A stretch of DNA of 64,000 bases from an uncultured Eubacteriales bacterium (GCA_910584745.1 CAJUDG010000001.1:62001-126000); one strand, 5' to 3'; numbered from the stretch's first letter, positions 15,206 through 25,546 are shown. Made by a program: numbers and translations. Notes: generated by a model from the letters alone, not told the origin.

Positions 15206-17755
15206 TTATATCTGATAGGTCTTCTCCCCCGGCCCCTGCTCCACCGTGCTTCCGTCAGGCAGCCTAACAGCGGCGGTGCAGTTGGCGGGTACGCTTATGA
15301 CAAATTCCACGCTGGTTTCCATGCGCTCCCAGCGGCTCTCCACCAGGCCGTATACGCTGACATATTTTGCCCCCGCATGGGTGAAATGCCCGCCGGGCCG
15401 GGGGGCGATGGTAAAGCGGTTCTCGCCCATCACGCTGATGCCGCACATGGTGTCGAACACCCATTGCAGCACCGCGCCCTTGGAGTAGTGGTTCAGCGAA
15501 GCCGGGCTGTCGGTCTTGTGGCCCTCCCAGTTCTCCCAGATGGTGCTGGCACCGTTTTTCGGCATGGAAAGCCAGCCGGGTATCTCCTCATTTTCCAGCA
15601 GGCGGTAGGCGTGCTCGATGTCCATATCCGCCAGCACATAGAGTACCAGCGGGGTGGACAGGAACCCGGTACCCAGCCGCCATTGGTAATTGTCCAGCGC
15701 CTGAATGAGCCGCTCTTTGGCGTAGTCAGCTTGTGCTTCATCTAGCAAATCCATATACAGCGGCCGCACCAGCTTTGCCTGCTGGTCGGTGTCAAGAGAG
15801 AACTTCGGCGACCGCATAAGCGCCTGATAGCCCTCCCGGACCTGCCCGGCAGTCTTTGCGTACTCTGCCGCGTCAGCGGTCTTGTCCAGCGTGTGGGCTA
15901 TCTCCGCCATGCGCTCCATCAGCAGGACGATATAGGCGGTGGTCTCCTCCGGGTGGGGGGAGATGAAGTCGGAGACAGCAAAGGCCTTCACGTCCACCGG
16001 CTCGGCCCACTCGCCGTAGGATTGGCCGTAGTTGGAGATGTATTTGCGGTATTTCCGCTCAATGCCCGTAGGTACGCCAGTCATATAATGCCTGCCAAGG
16101 GTGCCCATCTTGTACCGGGCGTACCGGCGCATGGCCTCGTAATTATCTTCCAAAATCGCCCTATCCCCGTACCGCCGGAAAATCTCATAGGGAATGAACA
16201 CCCCCGCGTCCGACCAGCCCGCCGAGCCGTCCATGGAGTTCATATAGCTGTCCACCCCGCCCACTGGCACAATCTGAGTAAAACAGCCGTTTTTATGCTG
16301 GGCGTCTGTCAAGTCCCTTTGGTACTTCCGGGCCATAGCGGCATAGTCGAACAGATAGCCTGCCGTGCCGCAGAACAGCTGGGCGTCCCCTGTCCAGCCG
16401 TGGCGCTCCCGGGTGGGGCAGTCGGTGGGCAGGTCGGCGTGGTTGTTTTTGGTGCTCCACAGGGTGCAGTCAAAGAGCCGGTTCAAAAGCGGGTTGGAGC
16501 TCTCGAACCACCCGGTGCGCTCCATATCGGAGTACACCGCGATGGCCGTAAAATCCTCCGGGGCGAAGCCGCAGTCCGTCTCCACCAGCACATACTGGAA
16601 GCCGAAGATTGCAAAGGTAGTCTTGTACTCATTCCGCCCCTCCTTACAGACGTAGAGCACCTGCTGGAGCGGCGTAGTCTTTTTCTTGTTGGAGCATTGA
16701 ATATTCTTCTGTGTGAATTCGCCGTCACTGCCCAGCAGCTCTCCAAAGCGGAGCTTGACTGTCTGCCCCGCCTTCGCCTCTAAAGAAAAGCTAAGATACC
16801 CCGCAATGTTCTGCCCGAAGTCCAGCACCATTTTGCCGCTGGGCGTGGTGATGAGCGTGGGCTTGAAGGTCTCATGCTCCGTCACCGGCACATTGTTGGA
16901 GGCGCTGGGAATTACCGGGTGGGAGGTGCGCTTGGCGTGGCCGGAATAGCTGGCAGCTTTACTAGCGTCCACCACCTCGCCGTCCTTGTTGTCGGCAAAG
17001 CGTATGGGCCCGTCATTGCTCCAATCCCAGGTGCTGTCGGTACAAATAATTGACCATTTCCCGCCGCCGTCCTGCATTTCCAGCTGAGCCATGAGCTTGG
17101 TTTCCGTGCCATACTGGTTGCGCAGCCCCCATGCCCCGCAGGAGCCCCGATACCAGCCGTCCGCAAGCTGGACTGTCAGTTCATTTTCCCCCTCCCGGAG
17201 CAGAGCTGTCACATCATATGTCTGGTACTGCACCCGCTTACGGTAGTCGGTATGGCCGGGGGCAAGGACGAAATCCCCTACCCGCTGGCCGTTCAGCCTC
17301 GCCTCGTACAGCCCGCAGGCGGTGATGTAAAGCCGGGCCTTCTTCACATTCTGCACGGTAAAGCGCTTGCGGAAGCAGTCCACCGGATAGCGGCGCTTCC
17401 TGTCCACCTTATAGTCCCCCGCTATCCACTGGGCGTGCCACGGCTGGTCCTTGGGCAGGCCGGTCTCAAAGCGGGCTTCAGTCCACTCCCCCGGCTGACC
17501 GCTCTCGTCCCAGAGCCAGACCCTCCAGGTGACGGCGGTGCGGGCGGGAACAGGCTTGCCGCCCCACTTGGCCCGCATGGAGCCGCTATCGACTTTGCCG
17601 CTGTCCCAAAGTGTGCTGCCGCTATCATCTTTGGCGATGATTTGGTACGCTGTCTGCCTCACGCCGCCCTCACAGTTCCAAAAGAGCCGGGGGCGGTCGA
17701 TGTCGATTCCGATTGGGGCAAAAAGGTACTCCGTTTTCAATCTGACCGCTTTCAT
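15206..17755 (-). CDS. Alpha-L-rhamnosidase, GH78
   Basis: An 849-residue cytoplasmic (no signal peptide) glycosidase with the bacterial rhamnosidase layout: an N-terminal Ig-like domain (PRLFWNCEGGVRQTAYQIIA), a jelly-roll region, the (alpha/alpha)6 catalytic domain and a C-terminal beta domain. The catalytic region TDCPTRERHGWTGDAQLFCG (about residues 425-445) contains the acidic residues expected for the inverting mechanism. It releases terminal L-rhamnose from glycosides or polysaccharides. It is last of a four-gene operon, 4 bases after the GH5 gene, so substrates are probably imported by the symporter and cut inside. Confidence 0.93.
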   Translation of the reverse strand: MKAVRLKTEYLFAPIGIDIDRPRLFWNCEGGVRQTAYQIIAKDDSGSTLWDSGKVDSGSMRAKWGGKPVPARTAVTWRVWLWDESGQPGEWTEARFETGLPKDQPWHAQWIAGDYKVDRKRRYPVDCFRKRFTVQNVKKARLYITACGLYEARLNGQRVGDFVLAPGHTDYRKRVQYQTYDVTALLREGENELTVQLADGWYRGSCGAWGLRNQYGTETKLMAQLEMQDGGGKWSIICTDSTWDWSNDGPIRFADNKDGEVVDASKAASYSGHAKRTSHPVIPSASNNVPVTEHETFKPTLITTPSGKMVLDFGQNIAGYLSFSLEAKAGQTVKLRFGELLGSDGEFTQKNIQCSNKKKTTPLQQVLYVCKEGRNEYKTTFAIFGFQYVLVETDCGFAPEDFTAIAVYSDMERTGWFESSNPLLNRLFDCTLWSTKNNHADLPTDCPTRERHGWTGDAQLFCGTAGYLFDYAAMARKYQRDLTDAQHKNGCFTQIVPVGGVDSYMNSMDGSAGWSDAGVFIPYEIFRRYGDRAILEDNYEAMRRYARYKMGTLGRHYMTGVPTGIERKYRKYISNYGQSYGEWAEPVDVKAFAVSDFISPHPEETTAYIVLLMERMAEIAHTLDKTADAAEYAKTAGQVREGYQALMRSPKFSLDTDQQAKLVRPLYMDLLDEAQADYAKERLIQALDNYQWRLGTGFLSTPLVLYVLADMDIEHAYRLLENEEIPGWLSMPKNGASTIWENWEGHKTDSPASLNHYSKGAVLQWVFDTMCGISVMGENRFTIAPRPGGHFTHAGAKYVSVYGLVESRWERMETSVEFVISVPANCTAAVRLPDGSTVEQGPGEKTYQI

Positions 17756-17759
17756 ATTC

Positions 17760-19145
17760 TCACCGCACCTTCAAAGTGACTTTTCCAGCCCGCTTCGCGC
17801 TCACACGGCACAGACAGCTCTCACCGCCCAGCGGTTCTATCCGGTAGCTTACAGGGCTGCCACTCTCCAACACCTTGGGCGTAAATGGCAGATACAGGAC
17901 GCTCTCGCCATTTTCCTCCGCCTCATATGTGACGGTCAGCGCCGGGGACTGCCAATCGTAGTGGTAGCTGAGAAGCTCCCCGGCAGTCTCCATGGGGTAG
18001 GCCCGGCGCAGGGCTGATAGATTTTCGTCCCGCTCCATGCCCGGGTGGTACTCGCAGTAGGCGCTGCCCCAGAGGTATTTTTCGATGATGCCGTTCATGT
18101 GGCGAATGAGGTCGTTGGTAAAGTCCCGGGAGGGGAACGCGCCCCACTCGGCGGCGATGGTGGGCAGGCCCAGCCGCTCCTGACTCTGCCGCTTCCCGGC
18201 GTAGAGCCGCTCCACGTTCTCCCTGCTGAAGCTCTCGTACCGGTCGGAGTCCACCACCGAGTCGTAGCCGTGGGGAGCGTAAATTTGCAGGCCGTCGTCC
18301 AGGCGCTCTATGCCTGTTGGTATGTCGGTGCTGCAATAGATGTTGCCCCCGGTGATGATGGGCTTTTGACTTTGCCTGCGGATGGCCTTCTGCATACGCT
18401 TATAGAAATCCATCAGGGTAGTGCGGTCAAAGTCCAGGAACCGCTCCGCAACCAGGCCCATAAACTCCGCCGCCTGCTGGGGCGGGATAGTATCCGGGCG
18501 TGTCATGTCAAAGCCGGGATATTTCTGCATCATGGCCCCGGTGGCCGCGCCAAAGGATTCCCGGGCGAGACTGCCCATAAAGGGCTCGTTCATGGGCTCA
18601 AAGCCGATGATATTACTACAGCCGTCCAGCGCCCCGGCGATCTGCTCCCACATGGCGGCGTAGTGGTCCAAAAGCCCCACCCCGTCGGCGGCGGGCTTAT
18701 TGGCCCAGAAATTGTCCGCTGCCCGGATGATGGCGTCGCTCTCCAGATACGCCTGATACCAGAGCTGGCAGTTCTCCGGGTGGTGGAGCTCCTCGTCCAG
18801 GCAGGCCCAGTCCGGGGCGCCGTCGATGTACTTCTGGGCGAACAGGTCCTGGTGCATGTCTATCATCACGTATATTCCATGCTCCCCGGCCAGGTCCACC
18901 AGCCGTTTCACCCGTGCCAGGTAGTCCATGTCGACCCGCCCCGGCTCCGGCTCCGCCGCGTCCCAGAAAATGCCGAAACGTATCAAATTAAAGCCCGACT
19001 CCCGGAAGAAGGGGAACGCGCTCTCAAGCTCCGGGTAGATGTGCCCATGCTCCCGGCCCCTGTCCAGCACGTTTACGCCGTGCAGAATGACCTGTCGGCC
19101 GCTCTCGTTGACAAACTTTGTGCCTGCTAATTTCAGCTTTTCCAT
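17760..19145 (-). CDS. Glycoside hydrolase family 5-like enzyme (endoglycosylceramidase/cellulase fold)
   Basis: A 461-residue cytoplasmic protein with a TIM barrel: GVNVLDRGREHGHIYPE, FNLIRFGIFWDAAEPEPG and YVMIDMHQDLFAQ are typical of GH5. The acid/base is Glu in GFEPMNEPF (about residue 190) and the nucleophile is Glu in TIAAEWGAFP (about 330). A short C-terminal beta domain follows. The subgroup looks closer to endoglycosylceramidase-like members than to true cellulases. GGGAGG precedes the ATG. It sits 5 bases from the symporter and GH78 genes, so it presumably trims the same imported oligosaccharide; the exact linkage is unknown. Confidence 0.85.
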   Translation of the reverse strand: MEKLKLAGTKFVNESGRQVILHGVNVLDRGREHGHIYPELESAFPFFRESGFNLIRFGIFWDAAEPEPGRVDMDYLARVKRLVDLAGEHGIYVMIDMHQDLFAQKYIDGAPDWACLDEELHHPENCQLWYQAYLESDAIIRAADNFWANKPAADGVGLLDHYAAMWEQIAGALDGCSNIIGFEPMNEPFMGSLARESFGAATGAMMQKYPGFDMTRPDTIPPQQAAEFMGLVAERFLDFDRTTLMDFYKRMQKAIRRQSQKPIITGGNIYCSTDIPTGIERLDDGLQIYAPHGYDSVVDSDRYESFSRENVERLYAGKRQSQERLGLPTIAAEWGAFPSRDFTNDLIRHMNGIIEKYLWGSAYCEYHPGMERDENLSALRRAYPMETAGELLSYHYDWQSPALTVTYEAEENGESVLYLPFTPKVLESGSPVSYRIEPLGGESCLCRVSAKRAGKVTLKVR

Positions 19146-19150
19146 GCAAT

Positions 19151-20608
19151 TTACCTCCCTGCTTTTTCCTGTCTTGCCTTGATTTCGGCCTGCTCCTTAT
19201 GTATGACCTTCTCCACGCTCAAAAATACCAGCAGCACAATTACTATCGCGCCTGTGACAATTTCAACCCCCAGGAAGCACCCGGTGATGGCGCTCTGGGT
19301 GGCGGCATTCTGCACGGCGGCTACGGTCTCGCCGCCCACCAGCTCCGGGGCGATGTACCCAGCTTTGGACAGCAACATATTGAACACGCCGTTGGACAGG
19401 CCCATGCACACGGTCAGTATCACCGACTGGATAGAGGCCGAAAAGCCGTCGATGCGCCTGCCGCACTTCCACTCCATATGGTCAAGCACGTCTGCCATCA
19501 GGGCGGCGAATACATATGCGCAGGGCAGGCCGCCGATATTCTTGATGAACTGGCCTATCAGCACGACCACCATATTCCTGGGGTCGATAAGGCAGACGAT
19601 GCCGCCCAGCACATATAGTACAAACCCCCAGAGGGTCACGTTCCGCTTGCCGAATTTCTTTGCCAGGGGCCACACGGCGAAAATGCCGATGCCCATTGGG
19701 ACGCCGCCAATAACTGACACCATAGTCTGGGTGACCCCATCGTTATAGCTGCCCAGGACGTAGTTGCAGTAGTAGACCAGGGACACATTCTTGATGTTGC
19801 TGCCGAAGGTGTACACAAAGAAGTACAGCACGATGACCACCCAGTATTTGTCTGTGAGCACAGCCTTCAGCTGCTCTCTCAGGGGCAGGCTCTGGGCGGC
19901 GCTGCCCGCGCTCTCCTCGGTGATGCGCTCCTTGGTATAGTAATACTCAACCAGGGTCAACGGAAGGGCCAGCAGGGAGATAATGCCCATCACTAATATC
20001 CACTTGCTCTTGTCCACACCCAGGGCGGGCAGGACCAGCATTGGGAAGATGAGCGCCACGATAATGCCCGATATCATCACAGTGGCCACATTGGTGAACA
20101 CCGACAGGGAACCCCGCTGCTCCGTGTCCCGGGTGGACAGAGGCACCATCAGGCCGTGGCTCATGTTGTAGATGGTATAGGCGAAGGAGTAGAACAGGTT
20201 GTAGGAAAGCATCACCCACACCACCTGCACCGTCTCCCCGGCGTTTGGCACGGTGAACAGCAGGATGCCGGTCACCGCCACCAGCGGCGCGGAGAGCAGC
20301 AGCCAGGGCCGGGCCTTGCCCTCCCTTGTGCGGGTGCGGTCGATTATCTGGCCCATAACGAGGTTTGTCACCGCGTCGATGACCTTGCTGACGATGGGGA
20401 ACAGCCCCAGAAAGGCCCCGCCCCAAACGCCGGTGAGCCCCAGCACGTCAGTATAGTACACGTTGAGATAGGTGGCGAGCACCGCGTTGAGGAGCAGCGC
20501 CCCCGCTGGCCCCAGCAGATACCCCAGCCATTTCTCCCGCCGGGTGACCTGCCCGCCGGAGAGCCGGGTCTGCAGGGCCTTCTTTTCCCACAGGCTTTGT
20601 GTGTTCAT
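19151..20608 (-). CDS. GPH-family glycoside:cation symporter (MFS)
   Basis: A 485-residue membrane protein with about 12 predicted helices, matching the glycoside-pentoside-hexuronide:cation symporter family (MelB/XynB-like): WLGYLLGPAGALLLNAVLA, NLVMGQIIDRTRTREGKARPW and SFAYTIYNMSHGLM. It likely carries the glycoside substrate into the cell with Na+ or H+. It lies between the GH3 and GH5 genes with short gaps (19 and 5 bases) in one operon. AAGGGGGG precedes the ATG. Confidence 0.92.
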   Translation of the reverse strand: MNTQSLWEKKALQTRLSGGQVTRREKWLGYLLGPAGALLLNAVLATYLNVYYTDVLGLTGVWGGAFLGLFPIVSKVIDAVTNLVMGQIIDRTRTREGKARPWLLLSAPLVAVTGILLFTVPNAGETVQVVWVMLSYNLFYSFAYTIYNMSHGLMVPLSTRDTEQRGSLSVFTNVATVMISGIIVALIFPMLVLPALGVDKSKWILVMGIISLLALPLTLVEYYYTKERITEESAGSAAQSLPLREQLKAVLTDKYWVVIVLYFFVYTFGSNIKNVSLVYYCNYVLGSYNDGVTQTMVSVIGGVPMGIGIFAVWPLAKKFGKRNVTLWGFVLYVLGGIVCLIDPRNMVVVLIGQFIKNIGGLPCAYVFAALMADVLDHMEWKCGRRIDGFSASIQSVILTVCMGLSNGVFNMLLSKAGYIAPELVGGETVAAVQNAATQSAITGCFLGVEIVTGAIVIVLLVFLSVEKVIHKEQAEIKARQEKAGR

Positions 20609-20627
20609 GTTACCCCCCTTGCCTTTG

Positions 20628-22889
20628 TCAGGCGTTCATGCCATCAATCAGCGCCTGTATCGATTCCGGGTCAATGCTCTGCCCCGAGAACAGGGAGCCC
20701 ATAGAAATGATATTGCGCAGCGGCATATCCTTCACCATGGCAAGCATGGCCTCGGCTCCCATAATATCGCCCCCTGCCTTGCTCAAATCGCCCATACCGG
20801 CCCCCTGCATCATCTGCCCCATGATCTGCTGGCCCCTGGGGTCGGCCATCAGGTCGCCGATGGTGCTGTTCAAGCTGAACATTTTTCTGATAGGCTGGGT
20901 GGACTCCACACGCACTTTGGCACAGCAGGGCAGGTCACGGCTGGAGGGGCCCACATAGATGGTAAACTCACCGCTCTCCACATGCCAATCGCTGATTTGG
21001 GTGTTGTAGTAGGCGAACGCCCGCTTGCCCAAGCTGAACGTGACAGCCTTCTCCTCGCCCGGGGCAAGCTCCACCTTCTCAAAGCCCTTCAGCTCCCGGA
21101 GGGGCCGCTTCACCGTGCTCTCGTCGTCGCCAACATAGAGCTGGACAATCTCCTTGCCAGCCACATTGCCAATATTCTTCACTTTAACAGACACCTGCAA
21201 AGAATCAGTATCCTGCATCTCCGTCCTGTCCAGCGTCAGCCCGCTGTACTCAAACCGGGTATAGCTCAAACCGTGGCCGAACGGGAACAGCACCCGCTGC
21301 TTCTTCTTGTCGTAGTAGCGGTAGCCCACGAACACGCCCTCCCGGTACTCCACCCGGTCGCCCTCGCCGAAGTAGTAGAGGTAGGAGGGGTTGTCTTCCA
21401 GCTGCACCGGGAAGGTCTCAGCAAGCTTGCCGCTGGGGTTCACGTCACCAAAGAGAACGTCCACAGTGGCCCCGCCAACCGCCTCGCCGCCCAGATAGGC
21501 GTAGAGCACGGCCTTCGCGCTCTCGAGCCACGGCATCTCAATCGCGCCGCCGCAATGGACTACCACCACCGTGTTGGGCTGGACGGCAGCGACCCGCTCC
21601 ACCAGCTTCTCCTGGCACTCGGGCAGACGCAGGTGGCTACGGTCAAAGCCCTCGGACTCCCACGCCTCCGGCAGGCCGATGAACACCACCGCACAGTCCG
21701 CGCTCTTGGCAGCCTGCTCTGCTTCCACGGCAAGAGTCTCGTCGGCGGTTATTCCGTCCTCGCTGAAACCGGGGGCGTAGGTGATGTTCAGCCCCTTCGC
21801 CGCCTCCACCGCGCCGGTGACCTTGTAGCTGTTCACATGGGAGCTGCCGCCGCCCTGGAACCGGGGGCGCTGGGCGAACTGCCCGATAAACGCCACAGTT
21901 TTCTCCTTGGAGATGGGCAGGACACTGTCCTGATTTTTCAGCAACACCATGGACTCTGCTGCCATGCGCCGCGCCATCTCGTGGTGGCCCTCGTAGTCGA
22001 AAGTGACCCCCTCGGTGCGGTTGCCCAGGTACTTGTATATCAGCTCCAACACACGCTGTGCCGCCAGGGTGACGGCCTCCTCGGAGAGCGCGCCGGACTC
22101 CACCGCCTTCAAAATCTTCTTTGTACTGAGTTCTCCTGGCCCGGGCATTTCCAAGTCAAGCCCAGCGGCGACACCGGCGGGCCGCTCGTTGACCGCGCCC
22201 CAGTCGCTGACTACCGCGCCCTCAAAGCCCCACTCGTCCCGAAGTATCTCCGTCAAAAGCCGGTGGCTCTCAGAGGCGAACTCGCCGTTGAGCTTATTGT
22301 AGGAGCACATCACCGTCCAGGGCTTTGCCTCCTTCACGGCAGTCTCGAAGGCGGGCAGGTATATCTCCCGGAGGGTGCGCTCGTCGATGACGCTGTCGCT
22401 GGTCATGCGGCGAAGCTCCTGAGAGTTGCCGGCAAAGTGCTTAAGGCTGGTGCCGATGCTCTTGCTCTGCACACCCTGGATATAGGCCGCCGCCATTTCA
22501 CCCGCAAGAAATGGGTCTTCGGAGAAATACTCGAAGTTCCGGCCGCAAAGGGGCGAGCGCTTGATGTTCACGGCGGGCCCAAGCAGCACCGCCACGTCCT
22601 CGGCCTGGCACTCCTCGCCCAGAGCCTCCCCGGAGCGGCGTATCAGCTCCCGGTCGAAGGAACAGGCCACACAGGAGCCGGTGGGATAACTGATGGCCTT
22701 GACGCTCTCGTTCATGCCCAGGTGGTCGGCGTTCATGGTCTGCTTTCTCAGGCCGCAGGGACCGTCTGTCATCATCACTGCCGGTACGCCCAGACGGTCG
22801 ATGTTCTGGGTGAACCAGAAGTTGGAGCCGGAGCAGAGCTGGGCCTTTTCCTCTAGGGTCATTTCTGATATTATCTTCTGTACGTTCAT
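20628..22889 (-). CDS. GH3 beta-glucosidase-type enzyme
   Basis: A 753-residue cytoplasmic GH3 enzyme. The N-terminal barrel shows VMMTDGPCGLRKQ, SLKHFAGNSQE, CSYNKLNGE and the nucleophile Asp in VVSDWGAVNERP (about residue 220). A GH3 C-terminal sandwich, fibronectin-III-like domain and an extra 90-residue tail rich in Met/Gly (GQQIMGQMMQGAGMGDLSK) follow; that tail is seen in many clostridial GH3 proteins. It would remove terminal beta-linked glucose or related sugars. First gene of the operon, divergent from the AraC regulator; AAGGAGAG before the ATG. Confidence 0.92.
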   Translation of the reverse strand: MNVQKIISEMTLEEKAQLCSGSNFWFTQNIDRLGVPAVMMTDGPCGLRKQTMNADHLGMNESVKAISYPTGSCVACSFDRELIRRSGEALGEECQAEDVAVLLGPAVNIKRSPLCGRNFEYFSEDPFLAGEMAAAYIQGVQSKSIGTSLKHFAGNSQELRRMTSDSVIDERTLREIYLPAFETAVKEAKPWTVMCSYNKLNGEFASESHRLLTEILRDEWGFEGAVVSDWGAVNERPAGVAAGLDLEMPGPGELSTKKILKAVESGALSEEAVTLAAQRVLELIYKYLGNRTEGVTFDYEGHHEMARRMAAESMVLLKNQDSVLPISKEKTVAFIGQFAQRPRFQGGGSSHVNSYKVTGAVEAAKGLNITYAPGFSEDGITADETLAVEAEQAAKSADCAVVFIGLPEAWESEGFDRSHLRLPECQEKLVERVAAVQPNTVVVVHCGGAIEMPWLESAKAVLYAYLGGEAVGGATVDVLFGDVNPSGKLAETFPVQLEDNPSYLYYFGEGDRVEYREGVFVGYRYYDKKKQRVLFPFGHGLSYTRFEYSGLTLDRTEMQDTDSLQVSVKVKNIGNVAGKEIVQLYVGDDESTVKRPLRELKGFEKVELAPGEEKAVTFSLGKRAFAYYNTQISDWHVESGEFTIYVGPSSRDLPCCAKVRVESTQPIRKMFSLNSTIGDLMADPRGQQIMGQMMQGAGMGDLSKAGGDIMGAEAMLAMVKDMPLRNIISMGSLFSGQSIDPESIQALIDGMNA

Positions 22890-23026
22890 TGTGGCACTCT
22901 CCTTCTTGATTTTTCGGCCCGTGGACCGCTTTTCTGTATACTATTTTAACGCGGGCTGGTGCTTTTGTATTGCAATATCATCGTGCTTAGTGTAAAATAG
23001 TAACAAAAAGTTTGAGAGGTACCAAT

Positions 23027-24193
23027 ATGGCAACCGATTACGAGTACATGGCTCTGTCCCTGGCGAATCTGTCTGGCCTGCCTGTGCGGGTATACAGGGA
23101 CGGTCAATTTGCCGGGCTATATCACCACACCGCATTCAAGCCCGACCTCGCTATCTTGGAGGAGAAAGCTATCTTCCAAAATCCTGCCAATGTCAGCTAC
23201 TATATGACGGACAATTTCCTGTTCTACGGGCTGTTCCGCGCGCCTAAGGACGGGGTCAGCTTTGTCATCGGCCCGGTGCCCCATATGCAGGTCAACTCCG
23301 GGGCCGTCCGGCAGATATTGCGCTCAATTGGGGAGCCACAGAGCCGCTCCGCCGAGCTTTTGAGTTATCTCCACGCCCTGCCGGCTTATCCTCTGCGCAA
23401 CTTTTTGCAGATACTCTGCACCATCAATTATTTCATCAACGGCGAAAAGGTAAATGTGAGTGATCTGCTCATGTGGGACGAGCAAGCCGAAATATCGGAG
23501 GCGCTAATACCGGACCCCGCACAGTATGGGGTGATACACAACACTCTGGACTTAGAGCGGCAGCTGCTGACCCATGTGGAGTTCGGGGAGACGGACAAGG
23601 TGCGTGCGCTGTTCCGCAAGCCCCCCGCCGGGCGCCCCGGCAGGATGGCCCGGGACGGCCTTCGGCAGGAGAAGAACCTGTTTGTGTGCACCATGACCCT
23701 GGTGAGCCGGGCGGCGATAAAGGGCGGGCTGGACAGTGAGACGGCCCTTGCCCTCAGCGACCTGTATATTCAAAAGGCCGAGCTGCTGGGGAGCTACGTG
23801 GAGATAAACCGGCTGCTGGGTAGCGCCGTGTTTGACTTTACCCGGCGGGTGTCGGAGGTGGATGGGGCAGAGCGGGAGTCCGGGCTTTTCCGGGCGGGCA
23901 AACGGTACCTGCTGGACCATATTGGAGAGACGGTCTCCCTTGCGGAGCTAGCAAATGTGCTGGGGCTTAACCGCACCAGCTTATGCAGGCTGTTTAAGGA
24001 GTGTACCGGGATGACTGTCAATGCTTACGCTACTGGTTTGAAGGTCAAGGAAGCGAAACGGCTGCTGCGCGCGACCGATAAGCCTTTATCCGAAATCGCG
24101 CAGTATCTGGGGTTTTCTTCTCAGAGTTATTTTCAGAATGTGTTTAAGCGCGGCACGGGGTGGACGCCGGGGGAGTATAGAGATATGGGGTAG
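23027..24193 (+). CDS. AraC-family transcriptional regulator
   Basis: A 388-residue protein with a C-terminal double HTH (about 290-385): SLAELANVLGLNRTSLCRLF, then LSEIAQYLGFSSQSYFQNVF and the end KRGTGWTPGEYR. The N-terminal 280 residues would bind the sugar effector. ATG 23027 is supported by GAGAGG; a TTG at 23012 is less likely. Divergent from the GH3-symporter-GH5-GH78 operon with a 137-base shared promoter region, so it most likely activates it. Its stop lies only 24 bases from the left repeat of element B. Confidence 0.93.
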   Translation: MATDYEYMALSLANLSGLPVRVYRDGQFAGLYHHTAFKPDLAILEEKAIFQNPANVSYYMTDNFLFYGLFRAPKDGVSFVIGPVPHMQVNSGAVRQILRSIGEPQSRSAELLSYLHALPAYPLRNFLQILCTINYFINGEKVNVSDLLMWDEQAEISEALIPDPAQYGVIHNTLDLERQLLTHVEFGETDKVRALFRKPPAGRPGRMARDGLRQEKNLFVCTMTLVSRAAIKGGLDSETALALSDLYIQKAELLGSYVEINRLLGSAVFDFTRRVSEVDGAERESGLFRAGKRYLLDHIGETVSLAELANVLGLNRTSLCRLFKECTGMTVNAYATGLKVKEAKRLLRATDKPLSEIAQYLGFSSQSYFQNVFKRGTGWTPGEYRDMG

Positions 24194-24216
24194 CAGGTGA
24201 ACAATAGAGAGTCCTT

Positions 24217-24249
24217 CGCTTTTCTTTGTTTAGCGGCGCAAATTTTGAA
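24217..24249. repeat. Left 33-bp direct repeat of element B (att-like motif S3)
   Basis: Starts CGCTTTTCTTTG and ends AATTTTGAA; identical to 25638-25670. The AraC gene ends 23 bases to the left. Confidence 0.85.
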
Positions 24250-24391
24250 CGTATTTGTTGGAGTCGGTTTGCGGGTTTGTCTGTTGTGCTTTCTGGTTGA
24301 CCCACACCCTGACCCACACGCGGAAATAAGCGGAAACGGCTGGATACCTCCGGGGAGGAAGTTCCAGCCGCTTTTCTCGTTTGACCCACAC

Positions 24392-25546
24392 TCACATGAC
24401 CTTGTCCATGAAATTACCCATCTTTTCTGCGGCTTGCTCCTGCTTTTGCCGGGTGGCGTGGGTGTAGGTGCGGAGGGTGAATCCGGCGTCATAATGGCCC
24501 AGCATTGATGATACTGTTTTCACGTCTACGCCGTTTTGGAGTGCAGCAGTCGCAAAAGTGTGACGAAGTGCATGAAAATTAATATAATTCAATCCTGCTG
24601 ACTTTAATATTCGCTTGTGGAGCGTCACGATTGAATCTGGGTAGTACATCTCGCCGGTTCGGGTGGAGGGGAACATATAGGGGTTGTCCGGGTGCTTGAG
24701 GTGCTCATGTTGGAGTAGTTCCACGGCCTTTTGCGGGATTGACACCAGCCTGACGGATGTTTCTGTCTTTGGGCGGGTGATGACAATGTTGCCATCTGCA
24801 TCTCGGGAGGCTTGTTTGCTGACGCTAATGGTCTGATTTTCAACGTCCAAATCTGACCAGAGTAAGGCAACTAGCTCGCCTTTGCGTAGGCCGCTGACCA
24901 GTTCCAGGTAGAACATGGGGAGGACATGGCGGCGGTCGGCCTCGTTCAGGTAGGCTTTCATGTCCTCGGCGGGGAGAAATTTCATCTCTTTATTTTCCAG
25001 CTTTGGGGCGATGCAGTCCTCTGTGGGGTTGCGCTGGATGAGGCGTTCTTTGACTGCTCTGTCCAAAGCATTGTGGAGCATGAGGTGGATGCCCCGCACG
25101 GTAGAAGCGCTCAGGCCGGGGGATTTCTCTTTCTGAACTTCTCGTAACCTGCCGTTCTCGCGGAGGTCTTGATATAGCTTTTGCAGGTCGCGGCCTGTCA
25201 GCTTGTTCAACTTGATGTCACCTATCCGTGGGTTTACGTGAAGTTCTATGCTCCGGCGATAATACTCTGCTGTGGAAACTCGCACATTGGGCTTGGCGTA
25301 GAGGGTGTACCAGTTTGTCAGCCACGAACCTACCGTGTAATCGTCGGAGCGGGCTACGTCTAAATCCTTGGTATCGTCCATCGCTGCAGCCAATTTTTCC
25401 TTGACTTCGGCCTGAGTCTTACCCAACACGTTTTTGATGATGCGCTTGCCAGTAGCGGAGTCATAACCAGCCGTGTAGCGACCCTCCCATCGACCGTCCT
25501 TCCTCTTACGTATGTTACCCTCGCCATTTGCTCTCTTTTTTGCCAT
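24392..25546 (-). CDS. Tyrosine site-specific integrase, element B
   Basis: 384 residues, same length as the element A integrase and nearly identical (a few substitutions, such as PTEDCIAPKLENKE where A has PTADCIAPKLEKKE). All catalytic residues are present: Arg in SGLRKGEL, His/Arg in HALRHTFATAA, His in MLGHYDAG, Tyr in RTYTHA. ATG 25546 is preceded by AAGGGGG. There is no excisionase, relaxase or other partner within its repeats, so excision would need help from element A or C, whose integrases share the DNA-binding domain. Confidence 0.94.
   Translation of the reverse strand: MAKKRANGEGNIRKRKDGRWEGRYTAGYDSATGKRIIKNVLGKTQAEVKEKLAAAMDDTKDLDVARSDDYTVGSWLTNWYTLYAKPNVRVSTAEYYRRSIELHVNPRIGDIKLNKLTGRDLQKLYQDLRENGRLREVQKEKSPGLSASTVRGIHLMLHNALDRAVKERLIQRNPTEDCIAPKLENKEMKFLPAEDMKAYLNEADRRHVLPMFYLELVSGLRKGELVALLWSDLDVENQTISVSKQASRDADGNIVITRPKTETSVRLVSIPQKAVELLQHEHLKHPDNPYMFPSTRTGEMYYPDSIVTLHKRILKSAGLNYINFHALRHTFATAALQNGVDVKTVSSMLGHYDAGFTLRTYTHATRQKQEQAAEKMGNFMDKVM

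Noticed and set aside
20472..22856. 794-codon open frame antisense to the GH3 gene, and similar long antisense frames at 1565-2833, 15893-16783 and 18045-19130
   Set aside because: They mirror well-supported GC-rich genes, have no domain matches or ribosome binding sites, and show histidine/leucine/arginine-rich composition typical of antisense frames.
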